Origin: Streptomyces sp. NBC_00306
Lineage (GTDB): Bacteria; Actinomycetota; Actinomycetes; Streptomycetales; Streptomycetaceae
Direction of reading: 5' to 3'
DNA length: 64,000 nt
Assembly (NCBI RefSeq): GCF_036169555.1
Contig: NZ_CP108032.1
Coordinates: forward strand, 2,480,001 to 2,544,000
Below are positions 7,387 through 16,254 of this stretch, piece by piece. The notes under the pieces are model-generated. The model searched no databases and had not been told where the DNA came from. It saw nothing but the letters and a program-made list of their open reading frames with translations. The position numbers and the translations under genes were made by a program. Position 1 is the stretch's first letter, and the number at the start of each line of letters is the position of its first letter.

Positions 7387-8706
7387 ATGTCCCAGTCTCC
7401 CCGGTCCTCCCCCTCGCGACGCTCCCGGGCGTTGCGCGGCGCCCAGGACAATCTGCGTCTCCTCGCCGCCGACCTCCGTACGCCGTCGTCGTCCACCGCC
7501 CCGCTCTTCGGCTCGGTCGAGAAGCGGTGGCTGCGGCTCACGCCGTACGTGGTGGTGTTCGCGTTCGTCGTGACGCTGCTGCCGGTCACGGTCAGTGTGC
7601 TCGTCAACGACTACCGGCTGAACGGAGCGGTCGCCGGTGCGCTGGCCACCGCCCAGACCGTGCCGCTGCTCCTCGCCCTCACCCACCCGCTCCAGGCGTG
7701 GTGGATCGTGGCCGCGGCGGATGTCGCCGGTGCGTTCGCGCTGATGGGCGCCGCCGGGACCGTGGACCGGAGCTGGCCGTGGACGCCGATGGTGGTCATC
7801 GGGTACCTCGTCCTGATGGCCTGCCTCGGGCTGCGGGAGCCGCGCCGTACGCTGCTGGCCGTCTGGCTGGCGACCGGAGCGATGGGGTGGCTGTTCGAAC
7901 TGATCTCGCAGGACCGCAGCGACGGCATCCATCTGCTGCTGTTCGTCCTGAGCGCCGTGGTGCTGGTCGTCACCGGCGCGCTGCGTGAACGCGGCGACGC
8001 ACAGCGCCGGCTGGTCGTGCAGGAGACCATCAGCGAGGCGGAGCGGGCGCAGCGCACGGTCCTGGAGGAGCGGGCGCGGATCGCGCGCGAGCTGCACGAC
8101 GTCGTCGCCCACCACATGTCGCTGATCACGGTGCAGGCCGATTCCGCGCCGTACCGCATCGAGGGCCTGCCCGACGCGGCGCGTGAGGAGTTCGGGGCGA
8201 TCGCCGCGGGCGCCCGTGAGTCGCTGACGGAGATGCGCCGGCTGCTGACGGTGCTGCGCAGCGAGGGCACGGAGAGCGAACTGACCCCGCAGCCCGGGCT
8301 CGACCGGGTGCAGCAGCTGGTGGAGGCGACCGTACGGGCGGGCGTACCGGTGGAGTTGGCCCTCGCAGTGCCGGACGACCCGGTGCCGCAGGCGGTCGAC
8401 CTGTCGGCGTACCGCATCGTGCAGGAGGCACTCGCCAATGTGGTGCGGCACGCGCCCGGGGCGCCGACGCGGGTCTCGGTGACGTCCGACGGCACGGATC
8501 TGACCGTCCTCGTCGTCAACCTCCCGGCGGAGGAACGCACGTCACCGCTGGAGACCACCGGCACCGGACACGGCCTGGTCGGTATGCGGGAACGCGTACG
8601 GCTGACCGGCGGAACACTGGACACCGGCCCGCTGCCGGACGGCGGCTTCCGGGTGGCCGCGCGGCTTCCGCTGGCCACTCCCCCCACTTCGGAGGACCCT
8701 TCGTGA
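7387..8706 (+). CDS. DesK/LiaS-type sensor histidine kinase
   Basis: Predicted 439-residue membrane sensor kinase. After a basic N-terminus, five to six hydrophobic segments span about residues 55-205 without a large extracellular loop. A linker helix leads to the HisKA_3 dimerisation domain, with RARIARELHDVVAHHMSLIT and the phosphoacceptor His near residue 237. The ATPase domain has an intact N box (RIVQEALANVVRHA) and G box (GTGHGLVGMRERVRLTGG). ATG 7387 is placed just after the operator and TACGCT box. The stop overlaps the response-regulator start by 4 bp (GTGA), so they are translationally coupled. The small input domain suggests sensing within the membrane (inference). Confidence 0.9.
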   Translation: MSQSPRSSPSRRSRALRGAQDNLRLLAADLRTPSSSTAPLFGSVEKRWLRLTPYVVVFAFVVTLLPVTVSVLVNDYRLNGAVAGALATAQTVPLLLALTHPLQAWWIVAAADVAGAFALMGAAGTVDRSWPWTPMVVIGYLVLMACLGLREPRRTLLAVWLATGAMGWLFELISQDRSDGIHLLLFVLSAVVLVVTGALRERGDAQRRLVVQETISEAERAQRTVLEERARIARELHDVVAHHMSLITVQADSAPYRIEGLPDAAREEFGAIAAGARESLTEMRRLLTVLRSEGTESELTPQPGLDRVQQLVEATVRAGVPVELALAVPDDPVPQAVDLSAYRIVQEALANVVRHAPGAPTRVSVTSDGTDLTVLVVNLPAEERTSPLETTGTGHGLVGMRERVRLTGGTLDTGPLPDGGFRVAARLPLATPPTSEDPS

Positions 8707-9386
8707 CCATCCGCGTGATCATCGTCGACGACCAGGCCATGGTGCGGGCGGGCTTCGCCGCGCTGCTGGCGGCGCAGTCCGACATCGACGTGGTGGGCGA
8801 GGCGCCGGACGGCCGGGCGGGCGTGGACGTGGCGCGGTCCACGCACCCCGACGTGGTGCTGATGGACGTCCGGATGCCGGAGATGGACGGCCTGACCGCC
8901 GCCCGCGAGCTCCTCCACCCGCCGGTGGGAGTCGTGCATGTGCCCAAGGTGCTGATGCTGACCACCTTCGACGTGGACGACTACGTGTACGAGGCGCTGC
9001 GGGCGGGTGCGTCCGGGTTCCTGCTGAAGGACGCGCCCCCGGCGGATCTGATCGCGGCGGTACGGGTGGTGGCGGCGGGCGAGGCGCTGCTGGCCCCCTC
9101 GGTCACCCGCCGGCTGATCACCGAGTTCGCCTCCCAGCGGCAGGCGCCGCGGAAGGACCCCTCCCTGCGGCTGAACGGCCTGACCCCGCGCGAGACGGAG
9201 GTCCTGGAACTGATCGCGCGCGGTCTGTCCAACCAGGAGATCGCGGCCCATCTGGTGCTGGCGGAACAGACGGTGAAGACGCACATCGGCAGGGTCCTGT
9301 CGAAGCTGGCGCTGCGGGACCGGGCGCAGGCAGTGATCTTCGCGTACGAATCGGGCCTGGTCCGGCCCGGGGCTGCCGACTCCTGA
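8703..9386 (+). CDS. NarL/LuxR-type response regulator
   Basis: Predicted 227-residue response regulator, partner of the overlapping kinase. The receiver domain has the acidic pair VDD (residues 8-10), phosphoacceptor Asp55 in VVLMDVRMPEMDG, Thr in MLTTFD and Lys in FLLKDA. The C-terminal LuxR helix-turn-helix is LTPRETEVLELIARGLSNQE with the recognition helix around VKTHIGRVLSKL. Start GTG 8703 overlaps the kinase stop. It probably binds the inverted repeats before the kinase gene (7304) and before the hydrolase-acyltransferase pair (9512). The following 240 bp contain three copies of TTCCTGAGCCT-like sequence before the second operator. Confidence 0.92.
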   Translation: MTIRVIIVDDQAMVRAGFAALLAAQSDIDVVGEAPDGRAGVDVARSTHPDVVLMDVRMPEMDGLTAARELLHPPVGVVHVPKVLMLTTFDVDDYVYEALRAGASGFLLKDAPPADLIAAVRVVAAGEALLAPSVTRRLITEFASQRQAPRKDPSLRLNGLTPRETEVLELIARGLSNQEIAAHLVLAEQTVKTHIGRVLSKLALRDRAQAVIFAYESGLVRPGAADS

Positions 9387-9511
9387 GCCTGCGGGTGTGC
9401 CTGTTCCCGCACTTGCCTCCGCACGTGCTTCCGGCAGCCGGTTCCTGAGCCTGCTTCCGGCGGTCCGTTCCTGAGCCTTCAGGCGCACCTTCCCGCCGCC
9501 GGTCTCCGCCC

Positions 9512-9583
9512 GCTCATACCCCGGTAGCACCTTCGACCTGGCTCCCCGGGGTGACGCCCCCTCACCCATCCCCTTCCTACCTT
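9512..9583 (+). promoter_or_regulatory. Second copy of the two-component operator, before the hydrolase-acyltransferase pair
   Basis: GCTCATACC (9512-9520), CC, GGTAGCACC (9523-9531) forms an imperfect copy of the 7304 operator. TGACGCC (9552-9558) and a TACCTT box (9578-9583) follow. Distances from dyad centre to GACGCC (31.5 bp) and from GACGCC to the -10 box (25 bp) are the same as at 7304. Confidence 0.6.
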
Positions 9584-9626
9584 CCCTCCGTCACTCAGAC
9601 GGACGAGCGAGAGGAAGGGCGGGAGC

Positions 9627-10703
9627 ATGCGCCGCTACAAACGAACCCTGGTGGCTGTTGCGTTGGCGACGACCGTCGTCTCCGGGACCGCCGGCTGGGC
9701 CTCCGGGAGCGCGCAACGGCCGGTCACCGGTCCGCCGCCCGGGACCGCCGAGTGGAACGCCGACCGCTCCCTCGGCCGCGCCCTGCCCGACCCCGCCACC
9801 GCCGAGCCCGCCCAAGTCGCGCAATTCTTCCGCACGTTGGGCCCCGGCGCCCGACAGCGGCTCGTTCACCGCCACCCGCTCGTCGTCGGCAATCTGGACG
9901 GCGCACCCGTCGCCCTGCGGTACGAGGCCAACTCCCGTGCCCTGCGCGGCACTCCGCTCGCACGCTTGGCGGAGCCCGGGCGGCAGATACTCGCCTTCGA
10001 CCCCCGCGGCCGCGGCCAGGTCGCCGAGGTCTACGGCGACCTGGAGCACGCCCGCCATGTGTCGGTGATCGTGCCGGGGTCCGACATGGACGCCGGGACC
10101 TTCGACCGCGCCAAGGACCCGTACGGCACGCCCGCCGGGATGGCCAACTCCCTCCGGGCGGCGACGGACCCCGGCACCGCCGTCATCGCGTGGACCGGCT
10201 ACACCACCCCCGTCGGTGTCGGACTGGACGCCGCCACCGGCGATCTGGCCGAGGCCGGCGCCGTACGCCTGACCCGCTTCGCCGACGGCCTGGCGGCGGT
10301 CGACGCACCGCGGCCGAGCCTGTTCTGCCACAGCTACGGCTCCGTCGTCTGCGGTCTCGCCGCCGGTGACCTTCGGGCCGCCGACATCGTCGTGCTCGGC
10401 TCCCCCGGGATGCGCGCCGGCTCCGTCCGCGAACTGCGCACCGACGCCCGGGTGTGGGCCGCCAAGGACGCGTCCGACTGGATCTCCAAGGTCCCGCACG
10501 TCGAACTCCTCGGACTCGGCCACGGCAACGACCCCGCCTCACCCGCCTTCGGCGCACGCCGTGTTCCCGCCGAGCGGGCCGAGGGGCACACCGGCTACTT
10601 CGCCCCCGGCACCGACTCGCTCCGGCACTTCGCCGCCATCGCGACCGGCCGTGCGGCGTCCGCAGGGCCCGTATCCGCAGGGCACGAAGGAGACGTCCGA
10701 TGA
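9627..10703 (+). CDS. DUF1023-type secreted alpha/beta hydrolase (paralogue 2)
   Basis: Predicted 358-residue exported alpha/beta hydrolase. Residues 1-28 are a signal sequence (KRTLVAVALATTVVSGTAGW). The nucleophile elbow is CHSYGSVVCG with serine near residue 236, followed by DIVVLGSPGMRA and a C-terminal GHTGYFAPGTDS that supplies a candidate histidine. The protein is a shorter version of the 5131 product without the internal 40-residue insert. The ribosome-binding site is GAAGGGCGGGAG. The ATGA overlap at 10700-10703 couples it to a membrane acyltransferase, so the two probably act on the same envelope substrate (inference). Expression is likely controlled by the neighbouring two-component system. 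Confidence 0.83.
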   Translation: MRRYKRTLVAVALATTVVSGTAGWASGSAQRPVTGPPPGTAEWNADRSLGRALPDPATAEPAQVAQFFRTLGPGARQRLVHRHPLVVGNLDGAPVALRYEANSRALRGTPLARLAEPGRQILAFDPRGRGQVAEVYGDLEHARHVSVIVPGSDMDAGTFDRAKDPYGTPAGMANSLRAATDPGTAVIAWTGYTTPVGVGLDAATGDLAEAGAVRLTRFADGLAAVDAPRPSLFCHSYGSVVCGLAAGDLRAADIVVLGSPGMRAGSVRELRTDARVWAAKDASDWISKVPHVELLGLGHGNDPASPAFGARRVPAERAEGHTGYFAPGTDSLRHFAAIATGRAASAGPVSAGHEGDVR

Positions 10704-11890
10704 GACTCGCCGAGAAGATCGAGGCGCGCACGCCCGCCCACCGCGACCGTGCCGTCGACGGGCTGCGAGCGCTCGCCCTGCTCGCCGTGCCGACCGGACA
10801 CTGGCTGCTCGGCGGCTTCACCCTCGACGCCGACGGAGCCCTGCACAACGCCAGCCCGCTCGCGGCGTTCGGCTTCTTCGCCCCGGTCAGCTGGGTGCTC
10901 CAGATGCTGGGGATCTTCTTCCTGGTCGGCGGCTACGCGTCCGTGCTCTCGTACCATCGCCGCCCGGGCTCCACCGCCCAGTGGCTGAAGCAGCGCATCG
11001 CCCGCCTCGGTCGGCCGGTGCTCGGAGTCACGGCCGTCTGGGCCGTGATGATCCCCGTCCTGTACGCGCTCGGCGTGCCCGGCACGACGCTGCGCACCGG
11101 CTCGACGCTGGTCGTCCAACCGCTGTGGTTCGTGGGCGTGTACACCGTGGTGACGGCGCTGACCCCGTGGTGTGTGCGCCTCGCCCGCCGTCTCGGCGCA
11201 TGGGCGGCAGCGCCGCTGCTCGTGAGTGTCGCCGTCGTGGACGTCCTGCGCTACGGGCCGTACGCCGACGCCGTGCCGTCCTGGCTGAGCGTCCTCAACA
11301 TCCTTCCGGGCTGGCTCTTCGCGTACCAGCTCGGCGTCAGCTGGGGGGAGGGACGCCTCGGCCGCCGGCCCGCCCGGGTCCTGCTCGTCGGCGGCGCGGC
11401 GCTCTTCGCCGTGCTGCTGCTGGTCTTCGACTACCCGCCGTCGATGGTCGGTGTGCCGGGCGAGACCCGTACCAACTCCCATCCGCCGTCGCTGCTGGTG
11501 CTCGCCCTGGCCTCGGCGCAGAGCGGTGCCGCGATCGTGCTCCGCGACCGGATCGCCCGGCTGCTGACGCGGCCGGCGCTCTGGGCTCCGGTCGTGGTGG
11601 TCAACCTGTCGGCGATGACGATCCTGTGCTGGCACCAGACGGCGATGCTGGCGGCGGCGGTCCCGGGAGCGTTCGCCGGTGCCGTGCCCGGTCTGACGAC
11701 CGCACCCGACTCGCTCGGCTGGATCCTCGCCCGGCTGGCGTGGCTGCCGCTGTTCGCCGGGCTGCTGGTCCTCATCGGCCGGTACGCGCGCCGGTTCGAG
11801 ACCCCGTGGACGAAGACGACGAGAGCCCGCCGCGCGGCAGCGGGGCTGCTCGCGGCGGGCTTCGCGGTATTCGCCCTGGGGCTCGCGTAG
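10700..11890 (+). CDS. Membrane acyltransferase, family 3 type
   Basis: Predicted 396-residue integral membrane protein with about ten hydrophobic segments. The N-terminal RDRAVDGLRALALLAVPTGH matches the acyltransferase-3 signature in which R-x10-H-type residues near helix 1 are catalytic, and FFLVGGYASVLSY matches the G-F/Y-x-L-S/V-Y motif of helix 2. Such enzymes O-acylate sugars, peptidoglycan or lipids at the membrane. The ATG overlaps the stop of the DUF1023 hydrolase gene by 4 bp, indicating translational coupling and a joint role, perhaps adding and removing acyl groups (inference). It ends 70 bp before a convergent aldo/keto reductase gene. Confidence 0.82.
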   Translation: MRLAEKIEARTPAHRDRAVDGLRALALLAVPTGHWLLGGFTLDADGALHNASPLAAFGFFAPVSWVLQMLGIFFLVGGYASVLSYHRRPGSTAQWLKQRIARLGRPVLGVTAVWAVMIPVLYALGVPGTTLRTGSTLVVQPLWFVGVYTVVTALTPWCVRLARRLGAWAAAPLLVSVAVVDVLRYGPYADAVPSWLSVLNILPGWLFAYQLGVSWGEGRLGRRPARVLLVGGAALFAVLLLVFDYPPSMVGVPGETRTNSHPPSLLVLALASAQSGAAIVLRDRIARLLTRPALWAPVVVVNLSAMTILCWHQTAMLAAAVPGAFAGAVPGLTTAPDSLGWILARLAWLPLFAGLLVLIGRYARRFETPWTKTTRARRAAAGLLAAGFAVFALGLA

Positions 11891-11959
11891 TCGGCTCAGG
11901 CTTCTGGGCGCAGGCGCGGGTCCAGTGCCTCGACAGGGCAAAGCTTGCCGGGAGCGGCA

Positions 11960-12976
<1,017 letters not shown>

Positions 12977-12982
12977 CAGGGT

Positions 12983-13438
12983 TCAGACCCTCTCCGGCGC
13001 CCTGTGGGCGCCCGCGTAGAACTCGATCTTGTGGTCCAGCACGGCGAGGGTGTCCTGGAGTTCCGCGATCCGCGCGAGAACGTCGCGCCGGGTCTGCTCC
13101 AGCAGCTCCTGCCGGGCATCGAAGGTGTGCTCGCCGGCCCGCACCATCTCGGCGTACCGGACCATGTCCGCGACGGGCATGCCGGTCAGCCGCAACTTGC
13201 CGACGAAGGCGAGCCAGTCGAGGTCGCGATTGGTGAAGCGCCGCTGTCCGGTGTGCGACCTGTCGACATGCGGCATCAGCCCGATCCGCTCGTACCAGCG
13301 CAGGGTGTGCGCGGTGAGTCCGGTGAAGGCGGCGACCTCGCTGATCGTGTAGCGGTCCTGCCCCTCCGGGCGCGGGTGCGCGCGGGGAGCCGCTTTGCAG
13401 AGATCCGTCCGTACGGGAGTGCTCTCGATCAGCGTCAT
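12983..13438 (-). CDS. MerR family regulator
   Basis: Predicted 151-residue transcription factor. The winged-helix domain begins at residue 30: YTISEVAAFTGLTAHTLRWY followed by ERIGLMPHVDRSHTGQRRFT, the classical MerR pattern. A dimerisation coiled coil follows (ARIAELQDTLAVLDHKIEFY). No cysteine cluster for metal binding is present, so an organic or redox signal is more likely. The promoter has the MerR hallmark of a 19-bp spacer with a central palindrome, which suggests autoregulation together with the aldo/keto reductase gene 6 bp downstream. The ATG lies 6 bp from the -10 box, so the message may be leaderless. Confidence 0.88.
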   Translation of the reverse strand: MTLIESTPVRTDLCKAAPRAHPRPEGQDRYTISEVAAFTGLTAHTLRWYERIGLMPHVDRSHTGQRRFTNRDLDWLAFVGKLRLTGMPVADMVRYAEMVRAGEHTFDARQELLEQTRRDVLARIAELQDTLAVLDHKIEFYAGAHRAPERV

Positions 13439-13444
13439 ACCTCC

Positions 13445-13475
13445 ACGCTAAAACCTTCGAGTGCACTCCAAGCAA
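13445..13475 (-). promoter_or_regulatory. MerR-type promoter with 19-bp spacer
   Basis: Read on the minus strand, TTGCTT (13475-13470) and TAGCGT (13450-13445) are separated by 19 bp, and the spacer contains the perfect palindrome GAGTGCACTC. An over-long spacer with central dyad is what MerR activators correct by DNA distortion. Confidence 0.65.
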
Positions 13476-13523
13476 GCAGAATCCGATGGCAGTTTTCCGG
13501 GTGCCCGCATTAGCGTCCCGCTC

Positions 13524-13985
13524 ATGACTGCCGCCCGCCGGGCAACGCCCGAAGACGCCCTGGAACTGGTCCGCCTCCGCAAGGTCATGCAGGACTCGTG
13601 CCACGGCCCGAACCCCGACGTCAGCTGGCAGCCCGCGGCCGTCGCGACCCTGCGGGCCAGGCTGGCCGAGCCGGACGGCGATCTGACGGCGTTCGTCGTC
13701 GACCGGCCGGGCGGGCTCGCGGCCTGCGCGGTCGGCATTGTCGAGCACCGGCTCGGCGGACCCGGCAACCCGCACGGGGTCAGCGGTTATGTCTTCAGTG
13801 TCGCCACCGACCCGGACATGCGCCGGCGCGGCCACTCCCGCGCCTGTATGGAAGCGCTGCTGGCCTGGTTCGAGGAACGCGGCGTACGCAAGATCGATCT
13901 GCGGGCCTCCTCCGAGGGCGAGCCGCTCTACACCTCGCTGGGCTTCGCCCGGACCCCCGACCCCGCGATGCGGCTCACCCTTTAG
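13524..13985 (+). CDS. GNAT family N-acetyltransferase
   Basis: Predicted 153-residue acetyl-CoA-dependent acetyltransferase. Motif A is well formed: VFSVATDPDMRRRGHSRACM, with the R-x-x-G-x-S/A pyrophosphate loop; motif B is represented by LYTSLGF. The ATG is chosen because TAGCGT (13511-13516) lies exactly 7 bp upstream, consistent with a leaderless mRNA, and the longer upstream frame lacks a plausible start signal. The gene is divergent from the MerR/aldo-keto reductase pair. The acceptor substrate is unknown. A 9-bp stem hairpin follows at 14016-14040. Confidence 0.87.
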   Translation: MTAARRATPEDALELVRLRKVMQDSCHGPNPDVSWQPAAVATLRARLAEPDGDLTAFVVDRPGGLAACAVGIVEHRLGGPGNPHGVSGYVFSVATDPDMRRRGHSRACMEALLAWFEERGVRKIDLRASSEGEPLYTSLGFARTPDPAMRLTL

Positions 13986-14015
13986 GGCTGCCGGGGCGCG
14001 GGCACGCGGTGTCGT

Positions 14016-14040
14016 CCCCGGCGGTACGGCCCCGCCGGGG
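14016..14040 (+). terminator. Hairpin after the acetyltransferase gene
   Basis: CCCCGGCGG (14016-14024) pairs with CCGCCGGGG (14032-14040) across a 7-nt loop, 30 bp after the stop codon. No T-tract. Confidence 0.5.
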
Positions 14041-14151
14041 CAAGATCGGGAGGTCCGCGGCACAGGCGCCGGGGCGAGACCGGAGACACCGTCAGGAGCC
14101 AGCCGTGCACGATGATCCGATGCCGCGACGGCTCCGGGGGCCCGGTCTGCG

Positions 14152-14871
14152 TTGACGGACTTCCGTGAGCGAGCCGTACTGGGGGCCCTGTCCCTGCTGT
14201 CCGTGACGACGGGCGCGGTCGACGCCCTCAGTTTCCTGGTCCTCGGCCATGTCTTCACCGCGCTGGCGACCGGGAACCTGCTGTTCCTGGCCTTCGCCCT
14301 CGGCGGCACGAGCGACATCCCGTCGGCCGTCCCCTCGACCGTGTCGCTGACCGCGTTCGTCCTCGGTGTGGTCTGCGGCAGCGCGCTGATCAGACTGCTC
14401 CGTCGGCGCCGCCCGTTCTGGCTCCCCCATACGCTGGCGGCCGAAGCGGTCCTGCTGGCCGTGGCGGCGGTGGTGGCCCTCGGCTGGCCTGGGGACGGTT
14501 CCGTGTCCTCCGGGCAGCGCTACGCCGTGATCGGCCTGGTCGCCCTGGCGATGGGTCTGCGCAACATCGGGGTGGTGCGGGCCCCGATCACCGGGATGAC
14601 GACGCTGCTCATCCAGATCCCCCTGGTGACCCTGATCGGCACCCTGCTGGTCCCCGGGACCACGGCATCCGGAGGGCGGGAGATCCGGTTCGTCCGGCCC
14701 GTCGCCACCGTCGCGGGCATGTTCCTGGGCGGACTGGCCGGCACGCTGATGGTGCCCTGGGGTCCCTCGCCCGCGCTGTTCGTGCTGTCCGGCGTCGTGG
14801 CGCTCATCGCGGCCTCCGGTCTGCTGCTGTCCCCCGGGGACGCGGAAACGGTCGCCGGGCGGTCGGTGTGA
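14152..14871 (+). CDS. YoaK/DUF1275-type membrane protein
   Basis: Predicted 239-residue protein with six hydrophobic segments. The N-terminal helix pair with GAVDALSFLVLGHVFTALAT and GNLLFLA matches the DUF1275 (YoaK) signature, in which G-x-x-D and the T-G-N turn are conserved. Residues 130-150 (RYAVIGLVALAMGLRNIGVV) contain the second conserved A-x-G-x-x-N element. Function is unknown; a small-molecule transporter is often supposed. The only in-frame start near the conserved N-terminus is TTG 14152, and no good ribosome-binding site is visible, so the start is uncertain. It runs codirectionally with its neighbours but has its own spacing. Confidence 0.8.
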   Translation: MTDFRERAVLGALSLLSVTTGAVDALSFLVLGHVFTALATGNLLFLAFALGGTSDIPSAVPSTVSLTAFVLGVVCGSALIRLLRRRRPFWLPHTLAAEAVLLAVAAVVALGWPGDGSVSSGQRYAVIGLVALAMGLRNIGVVRAPITGMTTLLIQIPLVTLIGTLLVPGTTASGGREIRFVRPVATVAGMFLGGLAGTLMVPWGPSPALFVLSGVVALIAASGLLLSPGDAETVAGRSV

Positions 14872-14916
14872 CGCCCGCCCGGCAGCCCCGGCAGACACGC
14901 GGCTAGGCTCGCAGAC

Positions 14917-15732
14917 ATGCAGAGCCTGGCGAAGATCGAGAACTGGCCCGTACCGACCGCGGCGGCCGCCGTCGTCCGAGCGGACGGAACCGTCGCCGGC
15001 TCGCACGGCCCCGCAGCCCAGCGCTTCCCGCTCGCCTCGGTCACCAAGCCGCTCGCCGCCTATGCGGTGCTCGTGGCGTACGAGGAGGGCGCGGTCGAGC
15101 TCGACGAGCCCGCGGGTCCCGAGGGGTCCACGGTGCGCCACCTGCTCGCCCACACCTCCGGGCTCGCCTTCGACGAGCACAAGCAGACCTCGGCGCCCGG
15201 CACGCGCCGGATCTACTCCAACGCCGGCTTCGAGCAGCTCGCCGACCATGTCGCCAAGGCCACCGAGATCCCCTTCCCGGAGTATCTGCGCCAGGCGGTG
15301 CTGGAGCCGCTGGGGATGACGGCGACGACGCTCGACGGCTCCCCGGCGAAGGACGGCACCTCGACCGTGGACGACCTGGTGCGCTTCGCCGCCGAGGTGC
15401 AGGCGCCCCGGCTGCTGGACGCGCGGACCGTGCTGGAGGCGATGACGGTCGTCCACCCGGGCCTGTCGGGCATCCTGCCCGGCTACGGGAACCAGAAGCC
15501 GAACGACTGGGGTCTCGGCTTCGAGATCCGCGACGGCAAGTCCCCGCACTGGACGGGCAGTTCGTCCTCACCCCGCACCTTCGGGCACTTCGGCCAGTCG
15601 GGCACGTTCCTGTGGATCGACCCGGACGCGCAGGCGGCGTGCGTGGTGCTCACGGACCGCGCCTTCGGGCCGTGGGCGATCGAGGCGTGGCCGCCGTTCA
15701 CGGACGCGGTCCTGGCGGAGCTGCGGGGCTGA
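14917..15732 (+). CDS. Serine beta-lactamase-like hydrolase (class C/EstB type)
   Basis: Predicted 271-residue serine hydrolase of the penicillin-binding/beta-lactamase fold. The catalytic SxxK is SVTK near residue 46 (FPLASVTKPLAAY), the Tyr motif is YSN near residue 100 (RRIYSNAGFEQLADH), and the third motif is HFG in TFGHFGQSGTFLW near residue 228. No signal peptide is present, so it is probably cytoplasmic and more likely an esterase or peptidase-like enzyme than a resistance enzyme. TAGGCT (14904-14909) lies exactly 7 bp before the ATG, indicating a leaderless transcript. Its last 35 bp overlap the 3' end of the convergent ATPase gene. Confidence 0.85.
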   Translation: MQSLAKIENWPVPTAAAAVVRADGTVAGSHGPAAQRFPLASVTKPLAAYAVLVAYEEGAVELDEPAGPEGSTVRHLLAHTSGLAFDEHKQTSAPGTRRIYSNAGFEQLADHVAKATEIPFPEYLRQAVLEPLGMTATTLDGSPAKDGTSTVDDLVRFAAEVQAPRLLDARTVLEAMTVVHPGLSGILPGYGNQKPNDWGLGFEIRDGKSPHWTGSSSSPRTFGHFGQSGTFLWIDPDAQAACVVLTDRAFGPWAIEAWPPFTDAVLAELRG

Positions 15733-16171
15733 GCCGTCCCGGCCGGTCGTCCGGCGACGAGGCAAGGCACTCGAACCACACGGTCTTGCCCTGCCCGCCG
15801 GCATGCGGCTGCACGCCCCACCGGTCGGTGACCGCCTCGACCAGCAGTAACCCCCTGCCGCCGTCGGCCAGTTCGTCGCGGGCCGCCGGCTCGGGCAGCT
15901 TCGGACAGTCGTCGGCCACCTCCACGCGTACGCCGTCGGCCCGCAGAAGGATGCAGGTGCGGCAGCGGCGCCCGGGCACATGCCGTACGACGTTCGCGAT
16001 CAGCTCGGTGAGCGCCAGCTCGGCCGCGTCGACCACGTCGAGCAGCCCGGAGCCTTCGAGGTAGAACCGCAGGATGCGCCGCAGATGCCGGGCGGAATGG
16101 TCGGCCACGGCGAAGTCGGTGCGGTACCGGGCGGCGGCCTCGTTCACCTGCGGATCGGTTACGTGATTCAT
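15698..16171 (-). CDS. RsbW/AbaA-like ATP-binding regulatory protein
   Basis: Predicted 157-residue single-domain GHKL ATPase (HATPase_c_2). The N box is AAELALTELIANVVRHVPGR, the G1 box is VEVADDCPKLP, and the G2 box is DGGRGLLLVEAVTDRWGV; the C-terminal GKTVWFE strand completes the fold. Such proteins are anti-sigma-like kinases. The gene is divergent from an XRE regulator and a DUF397 protein, the arrangement seen repeatedly in Streptomyces whiJ/bldB/abaA-type clusters that affect development and antibiotic production (established for the family). Its partner is therefore likely encoded next door. The 3' end overlaps the convergent serine hydrolase gene by 35 bp. Confidence 0.87.
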   Translation of the reverse strand: MNHVTDPQVNEAAARYRTDFAVADHSARHLRRILRFYLEGSGLLDVVDAAELALTELIANVVRHVPGRRCRTCILLRADGVRVEVADDCPKLPEPAARDELADGGRGLLLVEAVTDRWGVQPHAGGQGKTVWFECLASSPDDRPGRLSPAAPPGPRP

Positions 16172-16254
16172 GTCACCAGCGTGCGATGCGGCGGTTACGC
16201 TCGGCTACGAACCGAAACGAACGCCGCGAGGCGTTGCAGGCCGGAGGTGCCCCC

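Noticed and set aside
5329..8451. A 1040-codon open frame on the minus strand
   Set aside because: It is antisense to four well-supported plus-strand genes, contains no recognisable domain, and shows the His/Arg-rich composition expected of a GC-rich shadow frame.
11891..11959. Terminator between the acyltransferase and aldo/keto reductase genes
   Set aside because: I could not find a stem longer than five perfect pairs.
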